64,000 nucleotides of DNA from Bacteroidaceae bacterium (GCA_017965425.1 JAGCPY010000089.1:1-64000), one strand, 5' to 3'. Shown: positions 16,020-25,498, counted from the first letter of the stretch. Notes: generated by a model not told the origin, from the sequence alone. Translations and numbers: made by a program.

Positions 16020-16157
16020 ATGGATTCGCTCTTTACCTTTGCAAAGAACAACTTTGATGTGATCACCTTGCTCGTCGCCATTGTTGGCGTACTGGTAAGC
16101 ATCATCTCCTTTGTTTATGAGGTGAAGAAGCGAAAACCTAACAGAAAGAAACAATGA
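16020..16157 (+). CDS. 45-aa single-pass membrane protein between gcvPA and gcvPB
   Basis: ATG 16020 follows the gcvPA stop by two bases and the TGA overlaps the gcvPB start (ATGA, 16154-16157). The product begins MDSLFTFAKNNFDVI, has a hydrophobic helix (about residues 15-33, VITLLVAIVGVLVSIISFVY) and ends with a basic tail (EVKKRKPNRKKQ), predicting an inner-membrane segment with a cytoplasmic C-terminus. The tight spacing on both sides strongly suggests it is translated. No family is recognised, and a link to glycine cleavage rests only on position. Confidence 0.65.
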   Translation: MDSLFTFAKNNFDVITLLVAIVGVLVSIISFVYEVKKRKPNRKKQ

Positions 16158-17698
16158 ACAGAACATTATACGGAAACCTCATCTTTGAACTCTCGAAGAA
16201 AGGTCGCAAGGGCTACTCCCTGCCACAAGATTACGACCGCAGCCACACGACTGCCGAACTGCCCGAAGTGCTGCGCCGGAGAGAGGCTGCCCGTCTGCCC
16301 GAGTGCGACGAGCTGACTGTCGTGCGCCACTATACGAACCTCAGCCACAATAACTTTGGTGTGAACGACGGATTCTATCCCCTTGGTTCTTGCACGATGA
16401 AGTACAACCCCGTCATCAACGAGGAGATTGCCGCTATGAAGGCTTTTGCAGGCCTTCACCCCTTGCAGCCTGCCGATACCTGCCAAGGCGCGTTGGAGGT
16501 CTATTTCAACCTTCAACAGTCTCTGGCCGAATTGGCAGGACTCAGCGAGTTCACCCTGAATCCTTGTGCCGGTGCTCATGGAGAGCTGACGGGCTTGATG
16601 GTCATACGTGCGTATCATGAAGCGAATAACGAAACGAGGAATAAGGTTCTCATCCCGGACTCTGCCCACGGCACCAACCCCGCCTCGGCGGCTGTCTGTG
16701 GCCTGGAAGTTGTGGAGGTGAAGAGCCTGTCGGACGGCACGGTCGATGTCGATCACTTGCGCCAGCTCCTCGAAGAAATGGGCGATCAGGTGGCTGCCAT
16801 GATGATGACCAACCCCAACACCCTTGGCATCTTTGAGCCACGTGTGTTGGAAATCACCGACATGGTTCACAAAGCGGGCGGTCTCATGTACTACGACGGC
16901 GCCAACCTCAATGCCCTCCTCGGCGAATGTAGGCCCGGCGACATGGGCTTCGACGTCATGCACATCAATCTCCACAAGACCTTCTCCACCCCTCACGGAG
17001 GCGGCGGTCCCGGCAGCGGCCCCGTCGGCGTCCGCAAGGGATTGGAGCAGTTCCTGCCGTCGCCACGCGTCGTGTTGGTGGCCCCCCATACTGTCCCCGA
17101 GGGGGCTTCGGCGCCAATCTTTACTGTGGATTATGGTAATGTGTCCCCCTCGACGGACGAAGGGGCAGCCAGCTCTTCCCCTTGCTCCGTCGGCAGTTTC
17201 TTCGGTAACTTCGGTGTTATATTGAAAGCCTATGCTTACATTCTCAGCCTCGGTCGCGAGAATGTGAAGATGGTTGGTCCGCTGGCCACGCTGAACGCCA
17301 ATTACATTAAGGAACGCCTGCGCGACGATTACCTGTTGCCTATCGGCGGCTTGTGCAAGCACGAAGTGGTCTTTGACGGCCTCGTCGATAAGAGCACGGG
17401 CGTCACCACGATGGACGTGGCCAAGCGTCTGCTCGACTATGGCTACCACGCTCCCACCATCTACTTCCCCCTGCTCTTCCATGAATCCCTCATGATCGAG
17501 CCTACGGAGAACGAGAGCAAGGAGACCATCGATGCCTTCATCGACGTCATGCACAAGATCGCCGCAGAGGCAAAGACCGACCCCGAGCTGGTCAAGAGCG
17601 CTCCCCACAACACCCCCATCGGTCGCGTGGACGATGTGCTGGCGGCCAAGCAACCGGTAACAACTTATTGGAAGACCCTGCAGACATCAGACCTTTAG
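16154..17698 (+). CDS. gcvPB: Glycine dehydrogenase (decarboxylating) subunit 2
   Basis: The PLP-bearing half of the split P protein. The 514-aa protein has NFGVNDGFYPLGSCTMKYNP, GAHGELTGLMVIRAYH, the Asp/His region DSAHGTNPASAAVCG, and the PLP lysine at about residue 275 in INLHKTFSTPHGGGGPGSGP. All expected residues are present and the length fits the family. It overlaps the 45-aa ORF by 4 nt. A double palindromic element begins at its stop, before lpdA. Confidence 0.96.
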   Translation: MNRTLYGNLIFELSKKGRKGYSLPQDYDRSHTTAELPEVLRRREAARLPECDELTVVRHYTNLSHNNFGVNDGFYPLGSCTMKYNPVINEEIAAMKAFAGLHPLQPADTCQGALEVYFNLQQSLAELAGLSEFTLNPCAGAHGELTGLMVIRAYHEANNETRNKVLIPDSAHGTNPASAAVCGLEVVEVKSLSDGTVDVDHLRQLLEEMGDQVAAMMMTNPNTLGIFEPRVLEITDMVHKAGGLMYYDGANLNALLGECRPGDMGFDVMHINLHKTFSTPHGGGGPGSGPVGVRKGLEQFLPSPRVVLVAPHTVPEGASAPIFTVDYGNVSPSTDEGAASSSPCSVGSFFGNFGVILKAYAYILSLGRENVKMVGPLATLNANYIKERLRDDYLLPIGGLCKHEVVFDGLVDKSTGVTTMDVAKRLLDYGYHAPTIYFPLLFHESLMIEPTENESKETIDAFIDVMHKIAAEAKTDPELVKSAPHNTPIGRVDDVLAAKQPVTTYWKTLQTSDL

Positions 17699-17701
17699 GG
17701 A

Positions 17702-17869
17702 GAAGACCCAGCCCCCGCCCTCCTTGTGAGGGAGGGGGACGCACTCCTTACCCTCCCTGTGAAGGAGGGGGCTGTTTACCTTACAAGAATAGTGTGTTAT
17801 TATGAATACAAATAGCCAAACTCATCCTACTCCCCTCTCTTCAGGGGAGGGGCACACGGACGGGGCTTC
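17702..17869. mobile_element. Paired palindromic element 5, gcvPB/lpdA junction
   Basis: The left side (17702-17791) begins GAAGACCCAGCCCCC and contains two successive stems (around 17716-17738 and 17749-17772) before the inner end GTTTACCTTACAAGAAT. The inverted right arm (17826-17869, CCTACTCCCCTC ... GGGGCTTC) is read in frame in lpdA. The lpdA ATG (17802) lies between the arms. The doubled left arm is unique in this window. Confidence 0.78.
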
Positions 17870-19133
17870 CCTTCTCATCATCGGTGCTGGCCCCGGCGGT
17901 TATCGGGCAGCTGTCCATGCAGCTCATCACGGCCTCAAGGTCACTATCTTTGAAGGCGGGCACGTGGGCGGCACTTGCCTCAACGTCGGGTGCATACCCA
18001 CGAAGACCTACGTCCACTCGGCCTCCTTCGCCGAAGCCGTGGAGCGTCAGCCGCAAGTCGTGGAGCAGTTGCGCGGGGGCGTGGAGACGTTGCTCGCTCA
18101 TCCCAATATCACCCTGGTCAAAGAGCGTGCAAGCTTCATCGATGCGCACACCGTGGAGACGCCCAGCGGGCAGCGCTTCTCGGCTGAGAACATCATCATT
18201 GCCACGGGCAGCTCTTCCAAGATGTTGCCCATTCCCGGCGTGGACGGCCCCCGTGTGGTAGATTCCACGGGATTGCTGCAACTGAAGGAATTGCCTCGCC
18301 GTCTTTGCATCATCGGTGCCGGCGTGATAGGCATGGAATTTGCTAGCGTCTTCCAGCGTTTTGGCTCGGAAGTGGTGGTCATTGAATACCTGAAAGAGTG
18401 TCTTCCGATGGTCGATGGCGACATCGCCAAACGTCTGCGCAAGCAGCTGGAGAAGCGCGGCATCACCTTCTTTATGGGAGCGGGCGTGAAAGCCATCGAC
18501 GGCGCGGCTGTCCTCTTCGAGCAGAAGGGCAAGGAACTGTCCGTCGAGGCAGATGTCATCCTCATGGCAACGGGTCGCAAGCCCAACGTCTCGCCCGACT
18601 TCGTCAACGCGGGCCTTGAGTTCGATGAGCGAAAGGGTGTTGTCGTCAATGAGCAATTCCAGACCTCCGTGCCGGGCATCTTTGCCATCGGCGACGTCAA
18701 CGGCCGCCAGATGTTGGCCCACGCTGCGGAAATGCAAGGCATTCACGTGGTGAACAGCCTCCTCGGGCAGCCCGACGAGCTGGACTTCAGCATCATGCCG
18801 GCAGCCATCTTCACGGAGCCAGAAGCCGCCTGTGTGGGACCTTCGGAAGACCAGCTGAAAGCCGCCGGCACACCTTTTGAGTGCCACAAAGCTTTCTACC
18901 GTGCCAACGGTAAGGCCTTGGCCATGAAGGATACAGAGGGAATGCTGAAGCTCTGCTGCGAACCCGGCAGGGGGCGCATACTCAGCTGTCACGTTTTCGG
19001 CGCCCATGCTGCCGACCTCGTGCAGGAGGCAAGCGTCCTGATGTGCTGCCACGCCACCGTTGCCCAGCTCCGTTCGATGGTGCACATCCATCCGACCCTC
19101 AGCGAGCTGCTTCTCGCTGCCGCCGAGGCGTAA
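17802..19133 (+). CDS. lpdA: Dihydrolipoyl dehydrogenase
   Basis: The L protein, a flavoenzyme that reoxidises dihydrolipoate on GcvH with NAD+. The 443-aa protein has the FAD motif LLIIGAGPGGYRAAVHAAHH, the redox-active disulfide in GGTCLNVGCIPTK, the NAD motif CIIGAGVIGMEFASVFQRFG, the second FAD region GIFAIGDVNGRQMLAHAAEM and the C-terminal active His in HIHPTLSELL. The first ~20 residues (SQTHPTPLSSGEGHTDGA) are encoded by palindromic element 5. It completes the glycine cleavage set. A 22-bp repeat array follows its stop. Confidence 0.95.
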   Translation: MNTNSQTHPTPLSSGEGHTDGASLLIIGAGPGGYRAAVHAAHHGLKVTIFEGGHVGGTCLNVGCIPTKTYVHSASFAEAVERQPQVVEQLRGGVETLLAHPNITLVKERASFIDAHTVETPSGQRFSAENIIIATGSSSKMLPIPGVDGPRVVDSTGLLQLKELPRRLCIIGAGVIGMEFASVFQRFGSEVVVIEYLKECLPMVDGDIAKRLRKQLEKRGITFFMGAGVKAIDGAAVLFEQKGKELSVEADVILMATGRKPNVSPDFVNAGLEFDERKGVVVNEQFQTSVPGIFAIGDVNGRQMLAHAAEMQGIHVVNSLLGQPDELDFSIMPAAIFTEPEAACVGPSEDQLKAAGTPFECHKAFYRANGKALAMKDTEGMLKLCCEPGRGRILSCHVFGAHAADLVQEASVLMCCHATVAQLRSMVHIHPTLSELLLAAAEA

Positions 19134-19147
19134 GGCCGCATCATTTT

Positions 19148-19251
19148 ACACAAGTACACCTTCCAGTCAGAACATATTGACATTCTGGCTGGAAGGTGTA
19201 CGCGTTCGGACGGTAAGGTGCACACGTTCGGAGGTGAACGTGCAGGGTGGG
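19148..19251. repeat. 22-bp repeat array 3 (5 units)
   Basis: Cores begin at 19148, 19170, 19192, 19214 and 19236, exactly 22 bp apart, with 6-bp spacers (CAGTCA, TGGCTG, GGACGG, GGAGGT). Bases 19154-19171 and 19182-19199 are reverse complements over 18 bp with one mismatch. The array fills the whole space between the convergent lpdA and pepT genes and may act as a two-way terminator. Confidence 0.8.
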
Positions 19252-19254
19252 GGG

Positions 19255-20535
19255 CTATTCCGCCACGATCTTGCAGATGTTGACGACGGTGTGCATGGCC
19301 TTCTCCATAGATTGTATGGGCACGAATTCGTGGCGCCCGTGGAAGTTGAGGCCTCCGGCGAAGATGTTGGGGCAAGGCAGTCCTTTGAAGGAGAGCTGTG
19401 CGCCGTCTGTTCCTCCTCGGATGGCTTTGACCACGCACTTCATGCCTGCCTGCTCGATGGCCCGACGTGCGATGTCGATGATGTGTTCCTTGCCTTCGAG
19501 TTGCTGGCGCATGTTATAGTATTGGTCGCGTATGTCGGCCTCGACGACGCCTTTGCCATAGCGCTCCTCGAACACAGCCACGAGATCCGACACGAAGTCC
19601 TTGCGCTCTTCGAAGCGCTGGCGGTCGTGGTCGCGTATGATGTAGGAGAGGGTGGCTTCTTCGACGGTGGCCCGAATGCCGGTGAGGTGATAGAATCCCT
19701 CGTAGCCCTCGGTGCGCTCGGGTACTTCGTCCTTGGGCATGGCCTCTGCAAATTCCGTGGCGATGAGGCAGGCGTTGCGCATCTTGCCTTTGGCGTAGCC
19801 GGGATGGACGTTCCGTCCTCGGACGTGGATGGTGGCGCTGGCGGCGTTGAAGTTCTCATACTCCAGTTCGCCGACCTCTGAGCCGTCCATGGTGTAGGCC
19901 CATTCGGCACCGAACTTCTCGACGTCGAAGAGGTGGGCACCGGCTCCGATTTCCTCGTCGGGGTTAAAGGCAATGCGGATGCGTCCGTGCGGGATGTCGG
20001 GGTGTTCCATGAGGAAAGCCATTGCCTCGACAATCTCTGCGATGCCCGCCTTGTCGTCGGCACCGAGCAGGGTGTGACCGTCGGTGACGATGAGGTCTTC
20101 GCCTACGTGTTCCAGCATTTCGGGGAACAACTTCGGCGACGTCACGATGCCCTCTTCAGCATCGAGGACGATGTCTCCGCCGTCGTAGTTTCTGACGATG
20201 CGGGGATGGATGTCAGCTCCGGAGCAGTCGGGGCTGGTGTCGTAATGGGCAATGAATCCGACCGTGGGCACGTCGGCGGGGACGTTGGAGGGTAGGGTGG
20301 CATAGATGTAGCCCTGTTCGTCCATCGTCACGTCTTCGAGTCCCATCTCTTCGAGGGAGTCGGCCAGGTGACGGGCAAAGACCAGCTGTTTCGGGGTGCT
20401 GGGACAGCCCTCAGCCTCTTCGGAGGATTGGGTGTCGTAGCTAACGTAATCGAGGAAGCGGGCGATGAGATAAGACCCACCCCCTTCCCTCCCTTGTAGA
20501 GAGGGAGCTATTTCTTGTGCTGGATGATATTCCAT
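19255..20535 (-). CDS. pepT: Peptidase T (tripeptide aminopeptidase)
   Basis: A zinc M20 peptidase that removes N-terminal residues from tripeptides. The 426-aa protein carries the metal ligands in [11 protein letters not shown] and [20 protein letters not shown], the catalytic Glu in [14 protein letters not shown], and the C-terminal His in [19 protein letters not shown]. The normal family start (ERFL-x-YV-x-DTQS) corresponds to [16 protein letters not shown]; before it lies an element-encoded stretch ([18 protein letters not shown]). ATG 20535 is preferred to a GTG at 20571 that lies in the palindromic arm. It is downstream of the ROK kinase on the same strand. Confidence 0.93.
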   Translation of the reverse strand: MEYHPAQEIAPSLQGREGGGSYLIARFLDYVSYDTQSSEEAEGCPSTPKQLVFARHLADSLEEMGLEDVTMDEQGYIYATLPSNVPADVPTVGFIAHYDTSPDCSGADIHPRIVRNYDGGDIVLDAEEGIVTSPKLFPEMLEHVGEDLIVTDGHTLLGADDKAGIAEIVEAMAFLMEHPDIPHGRIRIAFNPDEEIGAGAHLFDVEKFGAEWAYTMDGSEVGELEYENFNAASATIHVRGRNVHPGYAKGKMRNACLIATEFAEAMPKDEVPERTEGYEGFYHLTGIRATVEEATLSYIIRDHDRQRFEERKDFVSDLVAVFEERYGKGVVEADIRDQYYNMRQQLEGKEHIIDIARRAIEQAGMKCVVKAIRGGTDGAQLSFKGLPCPNIFAGGLNFHGRHEFVPIQSMEKAMHTVVNICKIVAE

Positions 20536-20606
20536 ATTGTATGTATAACAATTCTTGAAAGGTAATCTCACCTTCCCTGCAAGGGAGGGCGGGGGGAGGG
20601 TCTTTT
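20471..20606. mobile_element. Paired palindromic element 6, glk/pepT junction
   Basis: Left arm 20471-20515 (TAAGACCCACCCCC, stem CCCTCCCTTGTAGAGAGGGAG) lies in the 5' coding part of pepT. Inverted right arm 20551-20606 (ATTCTTGAAAGGTAATCTC ... GGGGGGAGGGTCTT) touches the glk stop codon. The pepT start codon is between them. The internal end CTTGAAAGGTAAT matches the reverse complement of ATTACCTTTCAAG-like ends in other copies. Confidence 0.8.
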
Positions 20607-21564
20607 ACTTGACTTCCCATCCCAGGGCGCTGGCACCGAGCACGGCAGCTGCTGCCCCGTCGAGCTCGCTGACGAGCATCTTGGCCTTGCCTTGGAAGAT
20701 GCGGAGGACGGATGCATCGTAGGCACGCTTGATGGGATCCATGATGAGGTCGCCGGCCTTGGTGAGTCCGCCGAAGAAGATAAAGGCTTCGGGGCTGCTG
20801 AAGGCCGCAAAGTTGGCACAGGCTTCGCCCAGGATGCGACCGGTTTCCTCGAAGATCTGCTTCGCCACTTCGTCGCCCTTGCCGGCGGCGATGGCTACGT
20901 CCTTCGACTCAATCTTGTCGAGCGGAATCTCGCGGAGCAGGGTTGGTTTGTCGGTCTTCTCGATAATCTCGCGCGCCGTGCGTGCGACGCCGGTCGCAGA
21001 GCAGTAAGCTTCCAGACAGCCTTTGCGACCGCAGCCACACTGTCGGCCATTCTTCTCCACGATGACGTGGCCGAGTTCGCCGGCCATGCCGTCGCAACCC
21101 AGCACCATCTGACCATTGACCACGATGCCGCTGCCGACACCCGTGCCCAGTGTGATCATGATGAAGTTCTGCATTCCCTTGGCGGCGCCATACTGCATTT
21201 CTCCCATAGCGGCGGCGTTGGCGTCGTTGGTCAGACGGACAGGGATGCCGAGGCGCTCGCTAAACATCTGGGCCAAGGGGATCTTGCCCTTCCACGGGAG
21301 GTTGGGGGCGAACTCGATGGAGCCTGAATAATAGTTGCCGTTAGGGGCTCCGATGCCCATTGCGTGGATCTTTCCGATGCCGCCCACCTCGTCGATGATG
21401 GGACGGAGGGCTTCTACGCAGTCATCTACGTATTGGTTGATGTCGCCGTGTCCTTGTGTTTTGATGGAGGTGGTGGCGACGACGTTGGCGTTTTGGTCAA
21501 CAATACCGAAGACCGAGTTGGTGCCTCCGAGGTCGAGGCCAATTACATAAGGTTTCTTTTCCAT
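20605..21564 (-). CDS. glk: ROK-family glucokinase
   Basis: Phosphorylates glucose (or a related sugar) with ATP. The 319-aa protein has the phosphate motif VIGLDLGGTNSVFGIVD, the sugar-site region LTNDANAAAMGEMQYGAAKG with catalytic Asp, TLGTGVGSGIVVNGQ, and the ROK zinc motif GHVIVEKNGRQCGCGRKGCL. All are intact. ATG 21564 gives the usual ROK N-terminus; an upstream in-frame start adds only 11 residues. Whether glucose is the true substrate cannot be told, since ROK members also act on N-acetylmannosamine and other sugars. It is divergent from lysE. Confidence 0.87.
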   Translation of the reverse strand: MEKKPYVIGLDLGGTNSVFGIVDQNANVVATTSIKTQGHGDINQYVDDCVEALRPIIDEVGGIGKIHAMGIGAPNGNYYSGSIEFAPNLPWKGKIPLAQMFSERLGIPVRLTNDANAAAMGEMQYGAAKGMQNFIMITLGTGVGSGIVVNGQMVLGCDGMAGELGHVIVEKNGRQCGCGRKGCLEAYCSATGVARTAREIIEKTDKPTLLREIPLDKIESKDVAIAAGKGDEVAKQIFEETGRILGEACANFAAFSSPEAFIFFGGLTKAGDLIMDPIKRAYDASVLRIFQGKAKMLVSELDGAAAAVLGASALGWEVK

Positions 21565-21731
21565 GTTAATTAAAGAGGTTAGGTTTGCGAATTTCAAGCG
21601 CCAAAGATAAGCAAAGGAACGAAAAGAGAGAAGAGAAAGGGGAAAAAAGTGCCTTTTCAGGTGAAAAGATGTTCTTTTCTGGCAAAATCCTTCGTCGTTT
21701 CATGGAAAAAAGCGAACTTTGTAGCCGCATT

Positions 21732-22385
21732 ATGTGGTTTGAACACGTTACATTACTTGATTTGACAGTAAAAGGACTGTTGGTCGGCATCGTTGCCAGC
21801 GCTCCGATGGGTCCCGTGGGTGTCCTTTGTGTGCAGCGCACGCTGAACAAGGGCAGATGGTATGGGCTGGTCACGGGTGTGGGAGCCGCGGTCAGTGATA
21901 TCATCTATGCCCTGATCACTGGCTTCGGCATGAGCTTCGTCTTGGAGTTCATCGAGCAACCGCGGACCATGTACTTCCTGCAGCTAATAGGCAGCCTCAT
22001 GCTCTTTGGCTTCGGATGGTTCACCTTCCGGACGAAACCGACGTTGCGTCCACCCTCTAAGAACAAAGGTTCGCTCATGCACAACTTCGCCACTGGATTT
22101 TTGGTGACACTCTCCAATCCGCTCATCATTTTCCTGTTCATGGCGCTCTTCGCACGCTTTACCTTTGTGGTGCCCGAGCATCCGTGGCAGCAGGCGCTGG
22201 GCTACTTGAGCATATTCCTGGGAGCAATCCTCTGGTGGTGTGGCCTCACCTATGTGGTTGATAAGCTGAGGACGACGTTCGATTTGGCGCGCATCAGTCT
22301 CATCAACCGCCTTATCGGCGCCATCGTGATGGTCGTTTCCATGTTGGGATTGCTATCGACGTTGCTGGGCTTGACGCTTTATTAG
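21732..22385 (+). CDS. LysE-family amino acid exporter
   Basis: A 217-aa inner-membrane protein with about six hydrophobic helices. The first, GLLVGIVASAPMGPVGVLCV, carries the LysE/RhtB hallmark (G-x-x-x-A-x-x-P-GP). Family members export amino acids such as lysine or homoserine; the substrate here is unknown. The start at 21732 follows a weak -7-like site (GAACTTTG, 21714-21721); a longer in-frame upstream start would cross it. It leads a run of same-strand genes (DUF4924, rfbD, prfC, tsaC) with short gaps. Confidence 0.82.
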   Translation: MWFEHVTLLDLTVKGLLVGIVASAPMGPVGVLCVQRTLNKGRWYGLVTGVGAAVSDIIYALITGFGMSFVLEFIEQPRTMYFLQLIGSLMLFGFGWFTFRTKPTLRPPSKNKGSLMHNFATGFLVTLSNPLIIFLFMALFARFTFVVPEHPWQQALGYLSIFLGAILWWCGLTYVVDKLRTTFDLARISLINRLIGAIVMVVSMLGLLSTLLGLTLY

Positions 22386-22403
22386 TATATAGTTTTAGGA
22401 AAA

Positions 22404-22946
22404 GTGAAGATTGCCAAAGAACTGAAGGACTCCAACATTGCTGAGTACCTATTGTATATGTGGCAGCTGGAAGACACCCTTCGTGTCTATGGCTGTGACC
22501 CCGACCGCCTGCGGGAAGAATATGTGACCCGCTTTGATTATTCCGAGGAAGAAAAGAGCCAGGAAGCGCAATGGCTGGCCGACCTCTGCCAGATGATGAG
22601 AGAAGAAGGCAAGACGCAACAGGGGCATCTGCAAATCAATCAAGGCACGCTCTCCCTGCTCACCGACCTTCACCTGCAATTGCTGCAGAGCACGAAGCAT
22701 CCCTTTTATTCGGCGGCCTACTACAAAGCCTTGCCTTACATCGTGGAACTGCGCGCCCGTAGCGGTCACACAGAATCCCCGGAACTGGAAAACTGCCTGG
22801 AAGCACTCTACGGTGTCCTCCTCCTGCGCCTCCAACATAAACCCGTTTCCAAAGAGACACAGGAGGCTGTCGCCCACATCTCACACTTGTTGGCTCTTTT
22901 GTCTGAAGCCTGGAAGAAAGAAAAGGCAGGAGAGCTGGAACTTTGA
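22404..22946 (+). CDS. DUF4924 family protein
   Basis: A 180-aa, mostly helical, soluble protein starting at GTG 22404 (MKIAKELKDSNIAEYLLYMW, the conserved start of the Bacteroidetes DUF4924 family), with EEEKSQEAQWLADLCQMMRE and QINQGTLSLLTDLHLQLLQS. No function is known. It sits 18 bp after lysE and 11 bp before rfbD in a likely operon. Confidence 0.75.
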   Translation: MKIAKELKDSNIAEYLLYMWQLEDTLRVYGCDPDRLREEYVTRFDYSEEEKSQEAQWLADLCQMMREEGKTQQGHLQINQGTLSLLTDLHLQLLQSTKHPFYSAAYYKALPYIVELRARSGHTESPELENCLEALYGVLLLRLQHKPVSKETQEAVAHISHLLALLSEAWKKEKAGELEL

Positions 22947-22957
22947 ATAGAAAAGAT

Positions 22958-23839
22958 ATGAAACACATCCTTGTTACTGGTGCCTGCGGACAGTTGGGCA
23001 ATGAAATGCAACGGCAAGCACTGGCCAACGCGGAATACCGCTGGTTCTTCACCGATGTCGTGGACGTGGACGGTCTTGAAACCATTTCTTCCCTCGACAT
23101 CACGAACCAGTTTGCCGTCGAGTCTTTTGTCCAAAAGAACGAGATAGACGTCGTCGTCAACTGTGCGGCCTATACGGCGGTCGATCGTGCTGAAAGCGAA
23201 CCGGATAAAGCGCTCCTTCTCAACGCCACCGCACCGGGGTTCCTTGCTGCGGCCATCGAAAGACGTGGCGGCCAGCTCATACAAATCTCCACGGATTATG
23301 TCTTTGACGGCACGGCTCACACGCCTTATACCGAAGACCAACCCACCTGCCCCACGTCGGTCTATGGTCATACCAAACTCGCCGGCGAACAAGCCGTACT
23401 AACAGCCAACCCCACGGCCATGATCATCCGCACAGCTTGGCTCTTCAGCCGCTTCGGCAACAACTTCGTCAAGACCATGCTGCGCCTCGGGCGAGAAAAG
23501 GATTCACTCGGCGTCATCTTCGACCAGATAGGCACGCCCACTTACGCCCGCGACCTTGCCGCCGTCATCATGGCTGCCGTCAATCAGGGCATCATCCCAG
23601 GCATCTATCATTTCTCCAACGAAGGCGTCATCTCTTGGTACGACTTCACCAAGGCCATCCATCGCCTCGCCGGCATCAACACCTGCCACGTCCGGCCTCT
23701 TCACACCACCGAATATCCCACTCCTGCCTCACGGCCCCACTATAGCGTCCTCGACAAGACAAAAATCAAGCAAACCTACGGCATCGACATTCCTTACTGG
23801 GAGGACAGCCTCAAAGATTGTGTTCAGGAACTTCAGTGA
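22958..23839 (+). CDS. rfbD: dTDP-4-dehydrorhamnose reductase
   Basis: Last step of dTDP-L-rhamnose synthesis (NAD(P)H reduction of the 4-keto sugar). The 293-aa SDR protein has the nucleotide motif ILVTGACGQLGNEMQ, CAAYTAVDRAESEPDKA, the strand QISTDYVFDGT and the catalytic Tyr-x-x-x-Lys in SVYGHTKLAGEQA. The C-terminal half has GTPTYARDLA and GIYHFSNEGVISWYDFTK. ATG 22958 is preferred to a TTG at 22943. The other rml genes are not in the window, so its partners must be elsewhere. Confidence 0.92.
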   Translation: MKHILVTGACGQLGNEMQRQALANAEYRWFFTDVVDVDGLETISSLDITNQFAVESFVQKNEIDVVVNCAAYTAVDRAESEPDKALLLNATAPGFLAAAIERRGGQLIQISTDYVFDGTAHTPYTEDQPTCPTSVYGHTKLAGEQAVLTANPTAMIIRTAWLFSRFGNNFVKTMLRLGREKDSLGVIFDQIGTPTYARDLAAVIMAAVNQGIIPGIYHFSNEGVISWYDFTKAIHRLAGINTCHVRPLHTTEYPTPASRPHYSVLDKTKIKQTYGIDIPYWEDSLKDCVQELQ

Positions 23840-23881
23840 TTTCCAAGATTCCCTTCGCCCCATCTGCCTCATTACAAACCC

Positions 23882-25498
23882 ATGAACCAAGAAATAGAAC
23901 GCAGGCGAACCTTCGCCATCATCTCACACCCCGATGCGGGTAAGACCACACTCACCGAGAAGTTCCTCCTCTTCGGCGGACAGATTCAGGTGGCTGGTGC
24001 CGTCAAGAGCAATAAAATCAAGAAGACAGCTACCTCCGACTGGATGGACATTGAGAAGCAGCGCGGTATCTCTGTGACCACCTCCGTCATGGAGTTCGAC
24101 TACTCCCCTTCGGAACCATCGGTGGACGGCGGTTTGCCTGCCGTCTCCTCCCCCGAATATAAGGTCAACATCCTCGACACTCCAGGCCACCAGGACTTCG
24201 CCGAGGACACCTTCCGCACCCTCACAGCCGTCGATAGCGCCATCATCGTCGTTGATGGTGCCAAGGGCGTCGAGGCGCAGACACGTAAGCTGATGACCGT
24301 CTGCCGGATGCGCAAGACACCCGTCATCGTCTTCATCAACAAGATGGACCGCGAAGGCAAAGACCCCTTCGACCTCCTCGACGAAATCGAAGAAGAACTG
24401 CAAATCAAGGTGCGCCCCCTCTCCTGGCCCATCAACCAGGGACAGCGTTTCAAAGGTGTCTATAACATCTACGAGCAGAACCTCAACCTCTTCCGCCCTG
24501 ACAAACAACGCGTCACCGAGAAGGTGAGTGTGCAACTCGGTTCTCCCGAGTTGGATCAGACGGTCGGCCCCGAAGACGCACAGAAGCTCCGCGACGACCT
24601 TGAGATCATCGAGGGCGTCTATCCCGAGTTCGACCGCCAGGCCTACCTCGATGCCGAGGTGGCACCCGTCTTCTTCGGCTCAGCACTCAATAACTTCGGC
24701 GTGAAGGAACTCCTCGACTGCTTCGTCGAGATAGCCCCTGCTCCCAAACCCGTCAAGGCCGAGGAGCGCGACGTGCAACCCGAAGAACCGAAGTTCACGG
24801 GCTTCATCTTCAAGATCACCGCCAACATCGACCCGAACCACCGCTCCTGCATCGCCTTCTGCAAGGTCTGTTCCGGCAAGTTCGTCCGCAACGCACCTTA
24901 TCTGCATGTGCGTCAGGGAAAGACCGTACGTTTCTCTTCGCCCGCGCAGTTCATGGCGCAGCGCAAATCCACCATCGACGAGGCATGGCCGGGCGATATC
25001 GTCGGACTGCCCGACAACGGCATCTTCAAGATCGGCGACACCCTCACCGAGGGCGAGCAGCTACACTTCCGCGGACTGCCCTCCTTCTCCCCGGAGATGT
25101 TCAAGTACATCGAGAACGCCGACCCCATGAAGACCAAGCAGCTCGAAAAGGGCATCTCGCAACTCATGGACGAGGGCGTGGCACAGCTCTTTAGCAACCA
25201 GTTCAACGGTCGCAAGCTCATCGGCACCGTCGGTCAGCTGCAGTTCGAGGTCATCCAGTATCGTCTCGAGAACGAGTACGGCGCCAAGTGCCGCTGGGAA
25301 CCCGCCTCGCTCTACAAAGCCTGCTGGATAGAGAGCGACGACGATGCCCAGCTCGAGCAGTTCAAGAAGCGTAAATATCAGTACATGGCCCGCGACATCG
25401 AAGGCCGCGACGTCTTCCTCGCCGACTCCGCCTACGTCTTGCAGATGGCACAGCAGGACTTCGAGCACATCAAGTTCCACTTCACCAGCGAATTCTAA
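23882..25498 (+). CDS. prfC: Peptide chain release factor 3
   Basis: A GTPase that removes RF1/RF2 from the ribosome after peptide release. The 538-aa protein has the GTPase motifs [20 protein letters not shown] (P-loop), [13 protein letters not shown] (switch I), [13 protein letters not shown] (switch II) and [19 protein letters not shown] (NKMD). RF3-specific regions follow ([32 protein letters not shown]). Length is typical. Its stop overlaps the start of tsaC by one base (TAATG). Confidence 0.95.
   Translation: MNQEIERRRTFAIISHPDAGKTTLTEKFLLFGGQIQVAGAVKSNKIKKTATSDWMDIEKQRGISVTTSVMEFDYSPSEPSVDGGLPAVSSPEYKVNILDTPGHQDFAEDTFRTLTAVDSAIIVVDGAKGVEAQTRKLMTVCRMRKTPVIVFINKMDREGKDPFDLLDEIEEELQIKVRPLSWPINQGQRFKGVYNIYEQNLNLFRPDKQRVTEKVSVQLGSPELDQTVGPEDAQKLRDDLEIIEGVYPEFDRQAYLDAEVAPVFFGSALNNFGVKELLDCFVEIAPAPKPVKAEERDVQPEEPKFTGFIFKITANIDPNHRSCIAFCKVCSGKFVRNAPYLHVRQGKTVRFSSPAQFMAQRKSTIDEAWPGDIVGLPDNGIFKIGDTLTEGEQLHFRGLPSFSPEMFKYIENADPMKTKQLEKGISQLMDEGVAQLFSNQFNGRKLIGTVGQLQFEVIQYRLENEYGAKCRWEPASLYKACWIESDDDAQLEQFKKRKYQYMARDIEGRDVFLADSAYVLQMAQQDFEHIKFHFTSEF

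Noticed and set aside
16166-17653. Minus-strand frame of 495 aa opposite gcvPB
   Set aside because: gcvPB is certain from its motifs; the opposite frame has no recognisable domain and atypical composition.
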